A stretch of DNA of 64,000 nt from Lingula anatina (GCF_001039355.2 NW_019775701.1:54056-118055), one strand, 5' to 3'. Numbered from the stretch's first letter, positions 36,850 to 50,242 are shown. Program-made: numbers and translations. Notes: generated by a model not told the origin, from the sequence alone.

Positions 36850-37395
36850 AAGTGCTTCTACGGATCTGGGGGACTTTCTACAGTTTTGAACATTTTCCTA
36901 TTAACTAAATTTAAGTCTTTTATTGTGGGGAAACTTTCTATACATGTAGTTTGAATTCTCCAGTTCATGAGACTCTATAGTTTTTAGGCCTAGTTTGTGG
37001 AAATTTTTTCATGGTTTGAGGCTACAGGTTTGGGAAACTATTCAAAGTTTTAAGATCTACAGCTTGCAAAACATGTCTAAAGTTCACAGGACACTGTCTG
37101 CATTATTGAATACAGAAAACATTACAATGCATTGCAATACAGAAAACTTTCAGTTTGGGACACTGTCCAAGTTTTAAGCAATTTTCTAGAGATTAAAGCC
37201 TACAGTTTGGAAAAAGTGTCTTCAGCTCACTGTCTACTTTTCCACGGAAAACTTTCTACAGCTTTAATTCTACTGTCTATCAAGTTAAGATATTGTCTAC
37301 GGTTTAAGGTCAATAGCTATGAGAAAATTGCCTCCGCTTCACAGCTGAGGGAATCTTTGTACCTCTTTGGGTCTACAGCTTTGGGTAAACTCAAG
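36850..37395 (+). repeat. Degenerate minisatellite, unit ~35-45 bp (TCTACAGTTTGGGAAACT-like)
   Basis: The theme CTACAGTTT / GGGAAACTTTCTACAGTTTT recurs about ten times with heavy divergence (for example 36877-36895, 37022-37040, 37055-37068, 37197-37212, 37250-37265, 37370-37390). It abuts the family A MITE at 37401. Confidence 0.6.
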
Positions 37396-37400
37396 TCTTA

Positions 37401-37600
37401 GACTCCATTCCAATAGATTTCAGATCGATCTATCCCTGTGGGGACTCTCACTAGATTACTGTCAGCTTAGCCAGCTTAAGCGTCTGCCCGCCTAGTAAAA
37501 GCTGTAAAGGGGTAATTAACTATGGTGCGCGCTCAGCTGATTGCAATTTAGCGTGAACCCCCAGGGAGTTAGGTCGATCTAAATCCTTGGGAATACACCC
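37401..37600 (+). mobile_element. MITE family A, in gene 2 intron 1
   Basis: This 200-bp diverged copy has a left end GACTCCATTCCAATAGATTT and a right end reading, on the opposite strand, GGTGTATTCCCAAGGATTT, with shared AGATCGATCTATCCC and TTAGGTCGATCTAAA subterminal motifs. The flanks are TTA (37398-37400) and TAA (37601-37603), one mismatch from a perfect target duplication. Confidence 0.7.
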
Positions 37601-40426
37601 TAACAATCACACCAGATTCTATCAAATTCTGAGGCAAATGGAAAATGTATTGAGTAAATTTAAAAGTTATTTAGCCTTAGATGACCTGAAATAATACACA
37701 TTTGGCCTTAGATTAAAAGGTGGGCAGATGGAGGCCTTTAAAGGGTGTCCTTAAACCTATTAGGGAAAACTGAAGAACTGTTGCTGGGGGCAATGTTCTT
37801 ACAATAACCTAAGGGTATATAAACAATGGTACTCATTATTCCCTCATTACTGTCAAATTTGGTCATAATTTGTACCATTAAAGCACATTTACCTTTTTTG
37901 CTGGCTTAAATTTAGTTTCTTTTAGGCTGTTTTGAGGAATTGCAGTTTAATAGCCCAGCTATTATGTAACAGAATCATCTAAATACAGTGCTTGACAGGA
38001 CCAATTATTTTACCAAGAGCCACTATTCATTTGGTGATGCTTTGTTCATTGGACTCCATATTTAATTTAATATGTTAAAGAAGACATGCTTTAGCTTAAT
38101 ATAAGAAAGCAAATGTAAGCAAACGAGTAAATTCGCCAGTGACATTATCACATGGTAGTGAGAACATGTCAGAAGAGAAAGCTGAAGACAGGATGCTCAT
38201 TGAAACAGGTCTTAAGATTTTTACAGAATAAGCAGGGCACCAAGTTATATCTCCGCAACTGAACTGTAAATGCACCCCAATATTTTGGGTTTGTAAAGAA
38301 TAGTACATGGGTCCTCATCTCAGCACTTACTGATTTTGCTCGTTTAATAACTTTTTCAAAATCAAATAATTTAGAAGTTAATTTTCTTTTTTTGTGACAG
38401 GTCGGAGTTACCTTGCATCTCATACGTATATCACTAGCAAGTTGGCTTACTGCTTCAGTGTGTGCATGCGTGCAAGCGTTTTCTTTTTTACATGCACTCC
38501 TAAAGTGTTTACAAGTTTTCAAATTTCAAACAAGTGCTTACTTTAACCACCATTAAGGTCACCAAAGCTGATGGTAGTTGTGGTCTCTTCCACGAAAGCC
38601 TTTATATAATATTTACAAAACGTATGCTACGAGTTTTTTCTTTTTCCATGAAGTCTCGAGATCCCGGGTACCGCACAGCACTAACCACTTTTTTTTTTTG
38701 CAATAATTTCAACCTTACTTTTTTGAAACTGCTTTTTTAAACCAAAGCTTAAAGGGACCTTAAATGACTGTCTTGTCCCCAAGAGGTAACAAGCAGTGTA
38801 AAAATGATGTAAAGAGCAGTTTAAATGATGCATTTATAAACACAGTCAGGTCATTCCTTTTTTCATTGATGTTTTACTGGCAGAGATTCTGAATAGACTT
38901 TTGGATAAGAATGAAGTATGAATTACCGACATGGGCAAGTCTGCTTCTGCAAATCACACATATCATAATCCTGTGTATTAATTTGTTTACGAAGAGCTAG
39001 GATTCTTTGTAAGCCATAATTCCAGAATAAGCTTCAGCGCAGATTAAGTACATCTCATGTAGACAGCAAGATTTCTGACGTTAGAAGTACTCCCGACAGC
39101 AAGATTTCTGACGTTATAATTATCTTTGGCACCGAAACTTAATCTTTGTTTTGCGAAAAATATCCGTTCCTTTAAGAAATAATTGTCAGCAGGCCTGTTG
39201 ATAATCAAATTTGTGTTATGATTCTTAGCTAATTTTTGATGAGTTACAACAGAGATGCCGAAGCTTTGTGATAAAAAAACAATAGCCAGAGGAAAATGGT
39301 TTTATTTCAAGGCCATTTCTGTTTGCTTTAATAGCTTGGTGGCTGTTTCTGAAAACTGTTAATTTTCCACTCATTACAAAAACACGACTTTTGGAAATAT
39401 TGTAAGCCCTTTAAGGAATACGCTGTTGGAAAACGTCCCTGTATCTTGGTTTTCCACATATCTTGTTTTTGTCCACCCGATGGCTGGACAACCCATCTGC
39501 CCCCAGCAGAAAAGTAATGACATTGCAGTTGTCACAAAAACAAATTTTGAGAAACGGTTGAAAAATTGAAGTTAAACATAATATTGAACTTCAATCTTGC
39601 CTTGAAATGTTTGCTGAATTAACTTAGGTAAAAACAGGGTCCCATAGAGCAAAGAAAAAAAAAACAGTTGATCCCAAACATCAATATTTACAAAAAGTAT
39701 CAGCCTTAATGTTTCTGTCCAAATTTTACCTTAATCCAGTTCAAAAACATCAGTCAGATACTAAAGTTCGTTCATTTCATGATCAACATTTCTTAGAACG
39801 AAAAGCAGACAATCATGCCGAACTTATTATTTTCCACAGCAAGAGCCATCCTGATTGGCTACAAACACTTCTTAAGCTTCCTTCTTCATTTTGTTTTTGA
39901 CGTATTTTTTGCTATATTTTTTTTAGCCAATAAATAAAGCCAAATGGCAGAACTGCAAAAAATACTGAGGGCAAAGATCCCCCGGTAACCAACAAGACTA
40001 CAATTGGAGATCTCAAAAACATCTCTGCAGAAAAAAATTCTTCCTTTTCCAAAAACTTAGATGTTCATGCCTGCTGTAATATGCCAACTTTGCCTTGAAA
40101 ATTACCCAGAGGACCCATTAACATTACTGTCCTAGCCCAGTAAAATAAAATCCTACCCTACTTCTGTCTCGGCCTTGCACGTGCTCAAACGCACGTGAGT
40201 TTAACAGGAAAGACCTTATCTGCCATTTTTGTGCTGTTAAACCTCTTAAAATTTCATCAAGTGTTTACATAGTTGCTAAATCAGAAAATGCAAATAAAAT
40301 GTTTCATGCTGATATTATGAAAACAATTTGTCAATGAGCTTCTCATCTTGTGTAACCGACGGTACGACCCCCTGCGTCTTAAGATGTTGTATGCAAAGTT
40401 ATGCCATACTGTTCTTTTTCACTTAA

Positions 40427-40629
40427 GGGCTCATTCCCAATAAAAATATTGTTCACCATAAATCGATCCAACTCCCAAGGGACTCTTGTTGAATGCAATC
40501 AGATTAACATGCCTCATTGTCAAGGTACATGAATAATCACCAGCTTTTTTATATTCTACTCAATTCCAGAGTCCCCGCGGAGTTGGATCTATTCATGTAG
40601 AATGACCGTTTCACTGGGAATGGGCTCTA
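40427..40629. mobile_element. MITE family B, in gene 2 intron 1
   Basis: The left end is GGGCTCATTCCCA and the right end, on the opposite strand, GAGCCCATTCCCA. Inside are TCGATCCAACTCC / AGATCCAACTCC and the family core TGAATGCAATCAG. TTAA occurs directly outside both ends (40423-40426, 40630-40633), which could be a target duplication. Confidence 0.7.
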
Positions 40630-43038
40630 TTAAGACCTAAAACCCAATTTCTATAATGTACCAATGTTTGTGCCTTGTACCTGATCACAAAAAAAAAAAA
40701 AAAGAAAAAAAAATTTACATTTGTTCAATTGCTAAAGAACTCATTTTTGAGTTAATCCATCACCAAAACTGTACAGTAATATGTCACCCCAAATTGAGTC
40801 AATTTTCGTTAAAAGGGAGGGGGAGGGGCTGCAACATTAACTCTGAAACATAGTATTGTTCTTTGATTTTGTTTTAAGACTACTATCAAGCTAATGTTCA
40901 CAGAACAATTGCACGGATATCTCTATCCTGGCTATTTTGGTACAAAATCCTTATGAGGAAAGCCTGGGACTCCATTTTCTGCCTCTTAATGTTCCAAAGT
41001 TAAACAAATGTCATGCAATAAAAGTAACACGAGTGCTAATTTGGGGATATTTCCTTTCATGTAAGAGGCGCATATAGCTAAACAAGAGGCGAGCCCTAGA
41101 GAACAACTTGAAGTGATAATCCCATAAGAATAAAACAGTTAAGATCAAGACTGGAAGGAGACAGAAAATAGTATCAGGAGTTGGAAACATTGCTGTCACT
41201 GTTCTTGCAGGATATCTTAATGGTGAATGGTAATGACACAGGATCAAAAGAAAGCATGCAACTGGAAACAGCACATGGCAACCTGTAAACTAAATAAACT
41301 AGGCAAATCTAGCAAAATAAAAAAAAAAAAAAAAAAAAAAAAAAAACTTACACGTGACATAACTCACCTTAGCACATGTGAATCTAAATGCGTCTTACCA
41401 ATTCAGACGAGTAAGTGTCAAAGTCTGCCTCAAAGTCTCCGACAACTAGCATTACATTGTTATGGCTTAGTTATTCTTTTTTTCTTTGAGTTATAGGAAG
41501 TTCCAGATGCCCTCCTCTCCTAAATACATGTGGACCACACGTCCTCAAATGTTCAGGAGTATGTTTCATACAAGGCTGGAGATTTTGATCTTTAGTCAAA
41601 TGGCTAATCTAAGATAGCCGACTACTCAATAACCCAATGTCAACTTTGTGGTTTTGGTTTTACTGCATTTTACAAATCACTAACCCATAACAAATAAAAG
41701 TCTAATTGATTTCTGAATAAAACAGTTTTGTGCAACTGGCACTTAGAAGGAGTTAAAAATACTTGCACTATTTTACAGATAGGATGTGCATGGTTTAAGT
41801 TCATTTACTGATAATCCTTTTCCCTCTAACCTAAAATCTTACACCACACAATTTTTCATTTCAGTATTGCTAGGGACAGTCATTTAATTTGCAGCATTGA
41901 TTAAAAGTAAAGCTTAAAAAGAGCAACTCCTGAATACAATGGCAAAATACAATCATCATTAAAATTTTTGCCTTAGTGTTTCTATACACATTTAAAAAAT
42001 TCTATTAAATTGAAAGATTACAATAAACTTATCTACTGAAAGGATTAAAAAATGCAACCTATATTTAGTTATAAGTAATGCCAAAGTCCAAAGGGCACAC
42101 GTCAAATATATCATACTTCCCCTTTTGGTTTGTGTCACAAGCAAGTCCAGATGGCTCTTCCTCCTCTCCTGGGCTTTCTATTCTTATTTCTGGTGCCCAG
42201 AGACCTTAATACTGTAAACCAAATACATTGTGATATAACCTACACTATCCTTTTAAAATACACTATAAGATAATAAGATTGTAAAATCAATGCATTTTTG
42301 TAAAATTTTCTTTTTTTATATACACTGTTCAATTTAACTAGCACAGATTATTATTATACAATTGTAAATACTTTCTTTTCCTCAATGAAAAGAAATGGGT
42401 CTATTTTAAGCAACATCTTCTGTCTACCAATTTAAAATACAGTTTTGCTGTTGGTACAGGCCAGTCCAGATGGCCCCTAGGCCCACGTACAGATACAACT
42501 GAACCTTTATTTTCACAGAGTATATTGTAAATAGTAATGCTATTCAATGTGAAAAACAAGCCCTTGCCTGTCTTTACACTCAATAATATTATGGTACCCC
42601 GTTTATTTCTGGCCATGCCTTCTATCAACTGAGCTGACCACTTGTTTTGCAAGTTAAACTGTAGGCAGACTGCTTAACGATTTTAACTAAAGGATTAAAG
42701 AAATATAAGCATGCAGTTATTTAAAACAGCACAACATTTTATATCGACATCCTTCATTGTTGGTCTCTTTCTAACAACTCTCTTCATTTTAATGCCAACA
42801 AAAAAGGTGTGATGCATGGAGAGGAGTTCAGTCAAGTGCAGTGTTCTACATAAAACATTGGTTCACTGGTAACAGCAGGGTCAACATATTTTTTCGTGAA
42901 GGATCAGAAAGTTGCTTTAGGTTGCAATCCCAGCTGAGTTATAACGACTTGACTTTGTGCACACCTATTCAGCATATCATTTGATAACTGTAAATGCATA
43001 CATATACCAAAAAGAATGGTGTACAATAAATGTAGTTA

Positions 43039-43091
43039 ACACACACACACACACATGCACGCACGCACACAAACACACACACACACACACC
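43039..43091. repeat. (AC)n microsatellite, interrupted
   Basis: An AC repeat with interruptions by TGCACGCACGC. Confidence 0.9.
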
Positions 43092-44993
43092 TGTAAAATG
43101 ACTGATAATAAAAACCATTGTAAAGACAATCAAAAGGGCCTCATTGCATGCCCACTTCCCTTAAACATTTTTAATACAGCTGGCAGCCTTTCTCTGCAAA
43201 AAGCAATTTAGTCAGCTAAGATCTATAGCCGACTTTGGTGTAAAACGGACTTAAATAGTAGTATAAGAGAAGAACTAGGTGTGTGAGAGCTTTCAGGCAC
43301 AGGCGTCCTGTCACATAAAATAATAGAGATAAGAGTGAAAAAAAAAACCCACTCTATCAAATGATTCCAATTAAAATAGCGTGCTCCCTAGGGTGATTTG
43401 TTAAGGGTAAGAAGACAATGAGAAGATACTAATAGCTCTTTCACTGTGCATTATAGCAGATGCCTTAAAGGTTAAATTCAGAAACATTTTGCAAATATGA
43501 ACTCTAAAGGCATATTCCCAACCAAGATGGGCCTAGCTAACTATACAAGCATGTTCCATCGTAGCAGACAAATCAACAGACTGAATCTAACATGACGAGC
43601 AGATTCTAATTATACAATGGTCAGTAATAATTAGGCCTAACTGATCTGGTTTTCCAAACAAAATTGTTCTAATTAGTTGCTGTGGTCATAGAAAGGAGGC
43701 ACAAGCATTGCTTTGGTTGCAAAATGAATATTCAATGATCGGCTCAATGATCGGCCAGTTGTCAGCATGTTTTGTTTTGTTTTGTTTTTTTTACTCTCAA
43801 ATGGGCCATACTATAGGATACATAAAGGATGCAGTCTAGTGAAAAGGGGGTTCTACTCTGATCAGCAGACATAATCAGCCTGCTGAGACTAGATTGGCAC
43901 AAACGGGTTGAGCCAACTTGTGTGGAAAACACCACATTCTGGAACAGACAGGCCAATTTCCTAGAAATCCTGTGCTTAGGATTCATAATCATCTGCAGCT
44001 TAAATGGGATATTAGGCTAAGAAAAGACTTAATTAAGTGGTACTGCAGGTGTTGCTGAAGGATAATAGCCATCAAACAAATTGAAAACAAGAAGGGGAGT
44101 CCATAAACCTTTGAAATAATGTTTGTTTTTTATTGTGAGAGCAGATTGTTTGTTTTTCTTTTTTTTAAATAAAGGGCAAAAAATGGAATAAAAAATTGTG
44201 AACTAAAAATAGGTACTATCTGCTGGTAATATTTACCAACAAACGAAAAAAATCGGTATTCGGTATGAATTTATTAAATTCGATCACCAAACAAGAACCT
44301 TACCTCAGCACGAAATAGCTGCAACACAGTTCTCTTTATATTCAAATTTATTAAATTCAGATACAAAGAAGAATGACTGCCACATATCCGTTTACGTAAA
44401 ACAGTGTCTAAAATTAATAGACGAAAAATCAATATTGCGGGCTGAACAATGGACTGCTGTCGGAGCCTATATGTTTCATTTGACAGTTACAATTGAGTTA
44501 AGCTAATAATAACCAAGCGGTAAATCCAAATGTCATGTTCCATCACTGATAAAATGATCAGATAAAAAAAGAAATATCTTATTGCAATGCGATCAGATTA
44601 GCTTATTGAACATACCTCTCACTTCAAGCATTGCTTTTGCTAGGTGAGACGAAAATGTAAACCTATCTTCAAGGGGGGGAATGAAAATAAAAAGAAAGAA
44701 AAGAAACAGATATTCATTGACATGCAAAGGCAGTATAGTCTGCCATAACTATACAAGCCTCGGATTAATATAAATTAAGATTGATCCGATCGCCTGTTAA
44801 CAACCTTTCCAATTTCCTCCACGGCTACCAGTATTGTGACATAAAACACGTGCAAATTTGCATTGCTCCTGGCAGTCATCACCTAGACCACCTTTTGCAT
44901 TAACAAAAAAAAAACCTGAGCGGAAATGTTTGTCTCATCTAAACCAGGTGAGAAGTTTTACCACCTAAATCAGACATGAGCCTAGGTTTAGGG

Positions 44994-45034
<41 letters not shown>
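44994..45034. repeat. Poly(A) tract, 41 bases
   Basis: An uninterrupted A run. No retroelement body is recognised next to it. Confidence 0.9.
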
Positions 45035-45038
<4 letters not shown>

Positions 45039-45535
45039 GAACATTTATTATGGGACCCAACACCTAACTTTGATGAATCTCCGGATTCATCAGAATTGAA
45101 TTTAAAAAACATGGAATTCTGCCTTTTCAAGGAAAAAGCTCAAGTATGCTAAACTGACTGTCATATATAATATTAGGGACTGAACTGCAATCAGGTTCTT
45201 GTTTCCAAATTGCATAACTCATAATGGCAACAATCACACACTGAGATAGTCAACAGGACTTTTTGAAGGCTTATCACTTGTGAAATCCTCTCAAACCAAC
45301 ATTGCACACAATGCTGATGATTTCAATCTTGCGGCTAAACCTTGCTGTCTAAGCTTATGTATAAGCCTAAAAATGAAGAGATGTGTGTTGAGAAAGAATG
45401 CTAAATTCAAATTAAGAGCATGCAAATACCATATCAGTTGTTACTGCCTCAAATATATTTTACTTAACAAGGTAGGAACATTGCACACCAGTCTGAAGAT
45501 GCTATTTGTAAAATATCAATAATATAACACTTATA

Positions 45536-45738
45536 AGGTTCATTCCCAATGAAAGTATCATTCTACATAGATTGATCCCATTCTGTGGGGACACTTGCTG
45601 AATGCAATCAGATGTACAAATTAACATGCATCCTCCTTGGTGTTGGAAACAAGAGGTGTGTTAATCTGCTAGTCTGATTGCATTCAGCAAGAGTCCCCAC
45701 AGAACTAGATAGATCTACATAGAAGGATAGTTCCTCTA
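45536..45738. mobile_element. MITE family B, in gene 2 intron 1
   Basis: This is a long imperfect inverted repeat. GGGGACACTTGCTGAATGCA on the left pairs with the complement of TGCATTCAGCAAGAGTCCCC on the right. The outer ends are GGTTCATTCCCAATG and, on the opposite strand, GAGGAACTATCC. It is diverged and its exact ends are uncertain. Confidence 0.65.
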
Positions 45739-48706
45739 GACTACACTGGTCAAGCTTTTCCCCCTAAATTTCAGCAACTTATCCTTCTATAATTTGATCA
45801 ATAAATGTGCAATTTGAAAAAATCAATTATTTGATGAAGTTTACCTTATCAGCAAAAGTCAATCAGTTAATTATTTGATGAAGAAGGCCTTATCAGGAAA
45901 AAAAAATGCATTTTTTTCTTTACATTTTGCACCACAGGTACAATACTGTTTTTATTTGTAGCTGCTTGTAAACACATTTTACTTCTACGTCTCAAATGGC
46001 ACATTAGTGTTTTCCAGCATATCCTTACAATAACATTTGGAGTGGCTTCAAAATATTTCACACTTGACTGACAAAAAACTATGTGCACAGTTGCAGAACA
46101 AAGCCTCACATAATCCACCCAAGACTAAAAATAGAACATTCCTGGTGAAAATAGTACCCTAATTACTTTGAGGCAGAACCAGGCAGGGACCTTGTAAAAT
46201 GCCTCGCAAGAAGCCTTCTTTCTTCCTGCATTTTTAACGAAAGGATCAAACGATTTAGCTGGAAGGAAATATTATATCAGGGGCAGGTTTGGGAGCGTAA
46301 ATAACATGTTGGTACCGTCTGCTGAGTCAAAGGTGACAGATGGCAAAGCCACTGTGGTAACATGCCTCGAACGTTAACAGTGCTGTAGCAGACATGTCTG
46401 TTTATATGACATTTTGAAACCCACCAGTCTTAAGTTCTTCCTATCTGGAGATTAACCTATGGTTCATAGTGTTCCGTCTCTTACAAGTGCTCCTATATGC
46501 AATACATTGGTGTTTTCTGGAAACATCCACAGCTGGGCCCCCTTGGATTCCAACTGGTGGCCCCAAACCTCATTTCCATCAAAGATATGATTTCACCTGC
46601 AATGACTGGGGAGAACATGTCGTTGTTTTATGTGCATAATTGATCTGAAATATCTTAACCAAATTGTCTTTTTTTCCACATATTTCTAACACATTTTTGA
46701 GAAGTCATTAGGTTTACAAAACATGTATTTTCTCAAAAAGCTGTATCTGTTTTCAGCAAAAGCCAAATATTTCTTGAACTACTGCCTTTGAGTCACAAAT
46801 GCAAAACAGAAATTTGGTTTTCAAATGAAAAATAACAGGTGCTTTAGTCCCTTGTATGCCCCCCCCCCCTTTCCACCAACCTTACTTGGGGCCTGGGTTT
46901 CTATTAGGAAAATCTAAAAGGTTGACCAAAAGGGTAACAGAGAAAAAATCTTCCTTGCAGTTTCAGGACTAAATGTCATTGCTAACCTTTGGTCTTAACA
47001 GGGCCTCTTTTCAATTTGGCTCATAGAGCAATGAGAGATGAAAAAAAAAAACTGGAATCTTTCCTCTAATTGCAAAATGCTCAGGAGACTATAGACGGCC
47101 TTGAAAGCAAAAATCACCAATTATTGAATTGTTCTGACATCAGTGAGAACCACACAGGAATTAAGTGATACTGAAGTACTTAAAACCAGAGGAGCTTTGA
47201 TTGCCTTCATTAAGCCAGGAAGTTCCAGCTGAGATATAAAGGTATGCCAGAAACACAGAGAAACAGGCAATAATTACAGTCTACTATAATAGACTAAGAA
47301 CTGGAATTTATCATTGTATTCTGCCCCTTAGGTTTAATATTTAGTGATACTGAACTGGTTTCAATCAGCCCCCCCCCCTCCCCCCCCCACTCCTCCTCTA
47401 CATAAGTTAATTAGCTCACTCCTCCTCTTCATAAGTAAATTAGCTAAGAGAGATGTTTTACATTAGAAATTACACAAAGTGCACCTCAATTACACAAATT
47501 ACACAAACGCAGGACTCAAGCACAGTACAGTAAAAACAATGATATATGTATAAGCCTTTAATTCTTACCCTTACAAAATTCAAGGAATCTTATGCATCAT
47601 TTTCATTCCTTTTTTCCCAACATTTTCTTTAATTACTTAAACACATGGGTCTCAGTCCTGATGTGATACATCTTCGGTGGCTGCATATGCTTCTTTAGCC
47701 ATCCTGTCCTGGGCCCCATCATTCGAAAGAATCGCATATTGCGAATAGCGATATCACAAAGAGGCTACAGTGTATTATATGGGGCGAGTATGGCTAGTTA
47801 TGGAATCGAAGCGCTTGCGCTCTGTTGCAATGCGCGATGCTTTCAAGTAAAGAGGCCCTGCTTGGCATCCTTGGGTGTTATACGGTAATGACTCAGTCTT
47901 TTCAATGGCAGAAAAATTATCAATCTTCAGATACATGTCATCATTAGAATATATGTTTTTGTGTACCATATGTGGTGTTTTTACTGTACAGAATAGAAAA
48001 ACAAGGTGCCCTGCATTTCAGTTTTGTATCTATCACTCAATAGTAATGTTCTAATATCAAAAATATAAAACTTAAAAATTATAGTATCTGTAAAATTCAG
48101 ACTTTTCCCCTACTGAAAAGATCGAATAACTACCATAGTTACATAAACAATGGAAAGCCTACATTTGTAGCTTAAATTTTGTCAACTTGGAAAAATTGTG
48201 TGGATAACAGTGGGCTGTAGCTCTTGACGAGTGACAAGTTAATTTGGAGAAATACTTCTGAAATAAAAAAAAATGCTACTGTACAATTTGTTAACACAGT
48301 GGATTCAGTTTGTATATAAACAAATCACTTGAAGCTAAAATTAGTGAGCTCACTGACTTGGGATCACACCTTAAATCCCTTTTTGGATAATTTTTTCACA
48401 TTTAAGAAAAAAACTTAACACGCTAGTTAGTCAGGAAATGAAAGAAACAAATTTCAACAGGAAGTCATAGCTTGAAAGTTACTCACCAAAGACATAATAT
48501 TTCATGAATTTGCTACTAATCTGTTACCTGATGGTGTTATGTATTATAAAGCCTGTGTTTATATCATTTGCTGCAAATCTACATCTGTCATTTTATGCCC
48601 ATTGTTATATATACTGCTAAACATGCTTTTTATCTATGAAAGAAAATGGGATTTTCTTCTTTGTTGACATTTTTAAACAGTTTTATCCAGTTGTGCCAAC
48701 ATATAG

Positions 48707-49040
48707 TGCTCTTTGCTGTTACCAATGTGGTTCCATCAATTTGCTTACAATATTGTTTCTTCCACTGTTGTCAACTCAGTTTCATTCATTATAGACAATG
48801 TGGCTTTGTCTGTTGCCAAAATGGTTCCATGACTATCCATTGTTGCCAACATGGTTCCATCCGTTGTGGCAAAGTGGAACTATCCATTTCTATGATGGAT
48901 CTATCCATTGCAACATGGTTCCATCTAGTGTTGCCAATGTGGTTCCATCCATTGCCAATATGGTTCTAATTGTTGTTGCCAATGTGATACGTCCATTGTT
49001 GGCAATATTGCAACATCCATTGTTGCCATTTTGATTATAT
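48707..49040 (+). repeat. Degenerate minisatellite (TTGTTGCCAAYATGGTTCCATCCA)
   Basis: About a dozen diverged 24-30-bp units of the theme TTGCCAAcATGGTTCCATCC. Some are inverted-like or damaged (AAAGTGGAACTATCCATTTC). Open frames here encode repeats such as NVVPSIANMV and are repeat translations. It ends about 320 bp before gene 2 exon 2. Confidence 0.8.
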
Positions 49041-49357
49041 CCATATATATCATAACATTAATGAGGTGCTATCAGGTCAATTAAATTCCAGCTCTCTTTT
49101 CCAATGATATATTTACTATAAATTGTAGCTGATGTGGTTTTATCTATTACTGATGTGGTTTTTTTCAGGCAAGTCCAAATTCGATTTTGTTTTTAGGTTT
49201 TCAGTTGCATTTTTCAAAGACAACTCAAACATGGACATCAAGTAAGATCTCTGAACATCTCAATTCTTACTTCAGACTTATAATCATTAAGGAAAGCTTC
49301 AGCCATATAGTGCAAAACTGAATAATTATACCATTCTTTTAAAATTTATCATTACAG

Positions 49358-49428
49358 AGTAACAAGAAGATCTACATGGGGAGGTGACAGTTTCATTGGA
49401 AAAGAAGTGGACAGATGCTGTGAAAAAG
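49358..49428 (+). CDS. Gene 2 exon 2: cleavage site and first cysteine doublet
   Basis: This 71-nt exon has acceptor TTATCATTACAG|AG and donor AAAAAG|GTAAAT. It enters in phase 2 and leaves in phase 1. It encodes residues 43-66: the basic site RVTRR (R-x-x-R plus R, furin or convertase type), STWGGDSFIGKEVDR, and CC at 63-64. The last two whole residues are Glu-Lys, then the intron, exactly where gene 1's intron lies relative to its first CC. The exon is short, but both splice sites, both phases and the join to the basic site fit. Confidence 0.82.
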
Positions 49429-50192
49429 GTAAATTCCAATTCATGTTTTCATCTATGGGAAATCAGGGCCTCTTTCACAGAATTACTGAAGCTGATCTGA
49501 GGTCTGAGCAAAGACTGCTACGAATTTAAGTTGGTTAAATTTCACTAGTATATTGTTCCGTAAGTCTCAGAGATAAGATTCAAATTTGTATAGTGGGCTA
49601 TCCTATTTCAGTAGTCTCAGATAAGCAAAAAAAAAAAAAAAAAAACTGTGTTTATGCTAACAAGTCCAAACTGCCCACTCAAAACTACATTTAAAGGTCG
49701 ATTTTTTTTTAATAACTAAAGAGCTGGTGCATTTTACCATAAGATCAAAAATTTCAATCTAAAATTTTCTATCTTTCAATTCTGACTGAAAAAATTTCTC
49801 TAGTAGTTAATTTTAATGCCATAAATAATGACTTTGAGAATTCTGAAAGAAACAAACGACATGAAATATAACTATGAGAGGGCATCTTTCCCCTTTATTT
49901 CATAAATTCCATGCCCAACTTATTGAGAACAAAGAATATATTGTATGTGGGAGAGCTGTGTGGGAACCCCCACTGTATGTAGAGATATACACAAAAATGC
50001 CACAATACATCAGAGCAAACAATATTGTGGGGGTTGGTGAGAGAAGGTAAGAGATTTTCGCATTTCAGACTAGTTAAAACTGGAGTGTAGCAATGACAAA
50101 TGGCAATATATCTTCCAGTCAATTACCAGATCAATCCAAACCGACAAGAAATGAATTTATTCCATCACTGACAGGCAAAGCATTAATCTTGT

Positions 50193-50194
<2 letters not shown>

Positions 50195-50241
<47 letters not shown>
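50195..50241. repeat. (TAA)n microsatellite
   Basis: An AAT/TAA repeat of about 47 nt. It reads as poly-Asn on the plus strand and poly-Leu on the minus strand, neither of which is a gene. Confidence 0.95.

Positions 50242-50242
<1 letters not shown>

Larger units (their letters stand above)
31208..49357 (+). other. Gene 2 intron 1 (18.15 kb)
   Basis: No further exon is recognised. It contains MITEs at 37401, 40427 and 45536, a degenerate minisatellite at about 36850-37395, another at about 48707-49040, a GC-rich restriction-site cluster at 38655-38672, poly(A) runs (36344-36364, 41319-41346, 44994-45034), an (AC)n tract at 43039-43091 and C/G homopolymers (33271-33285, 46859-46869, 47370-47389). 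The minus-strand 146-codon frame at 33145-33585 is an artefact of A/T-rich runs. Confidence 0.6.
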
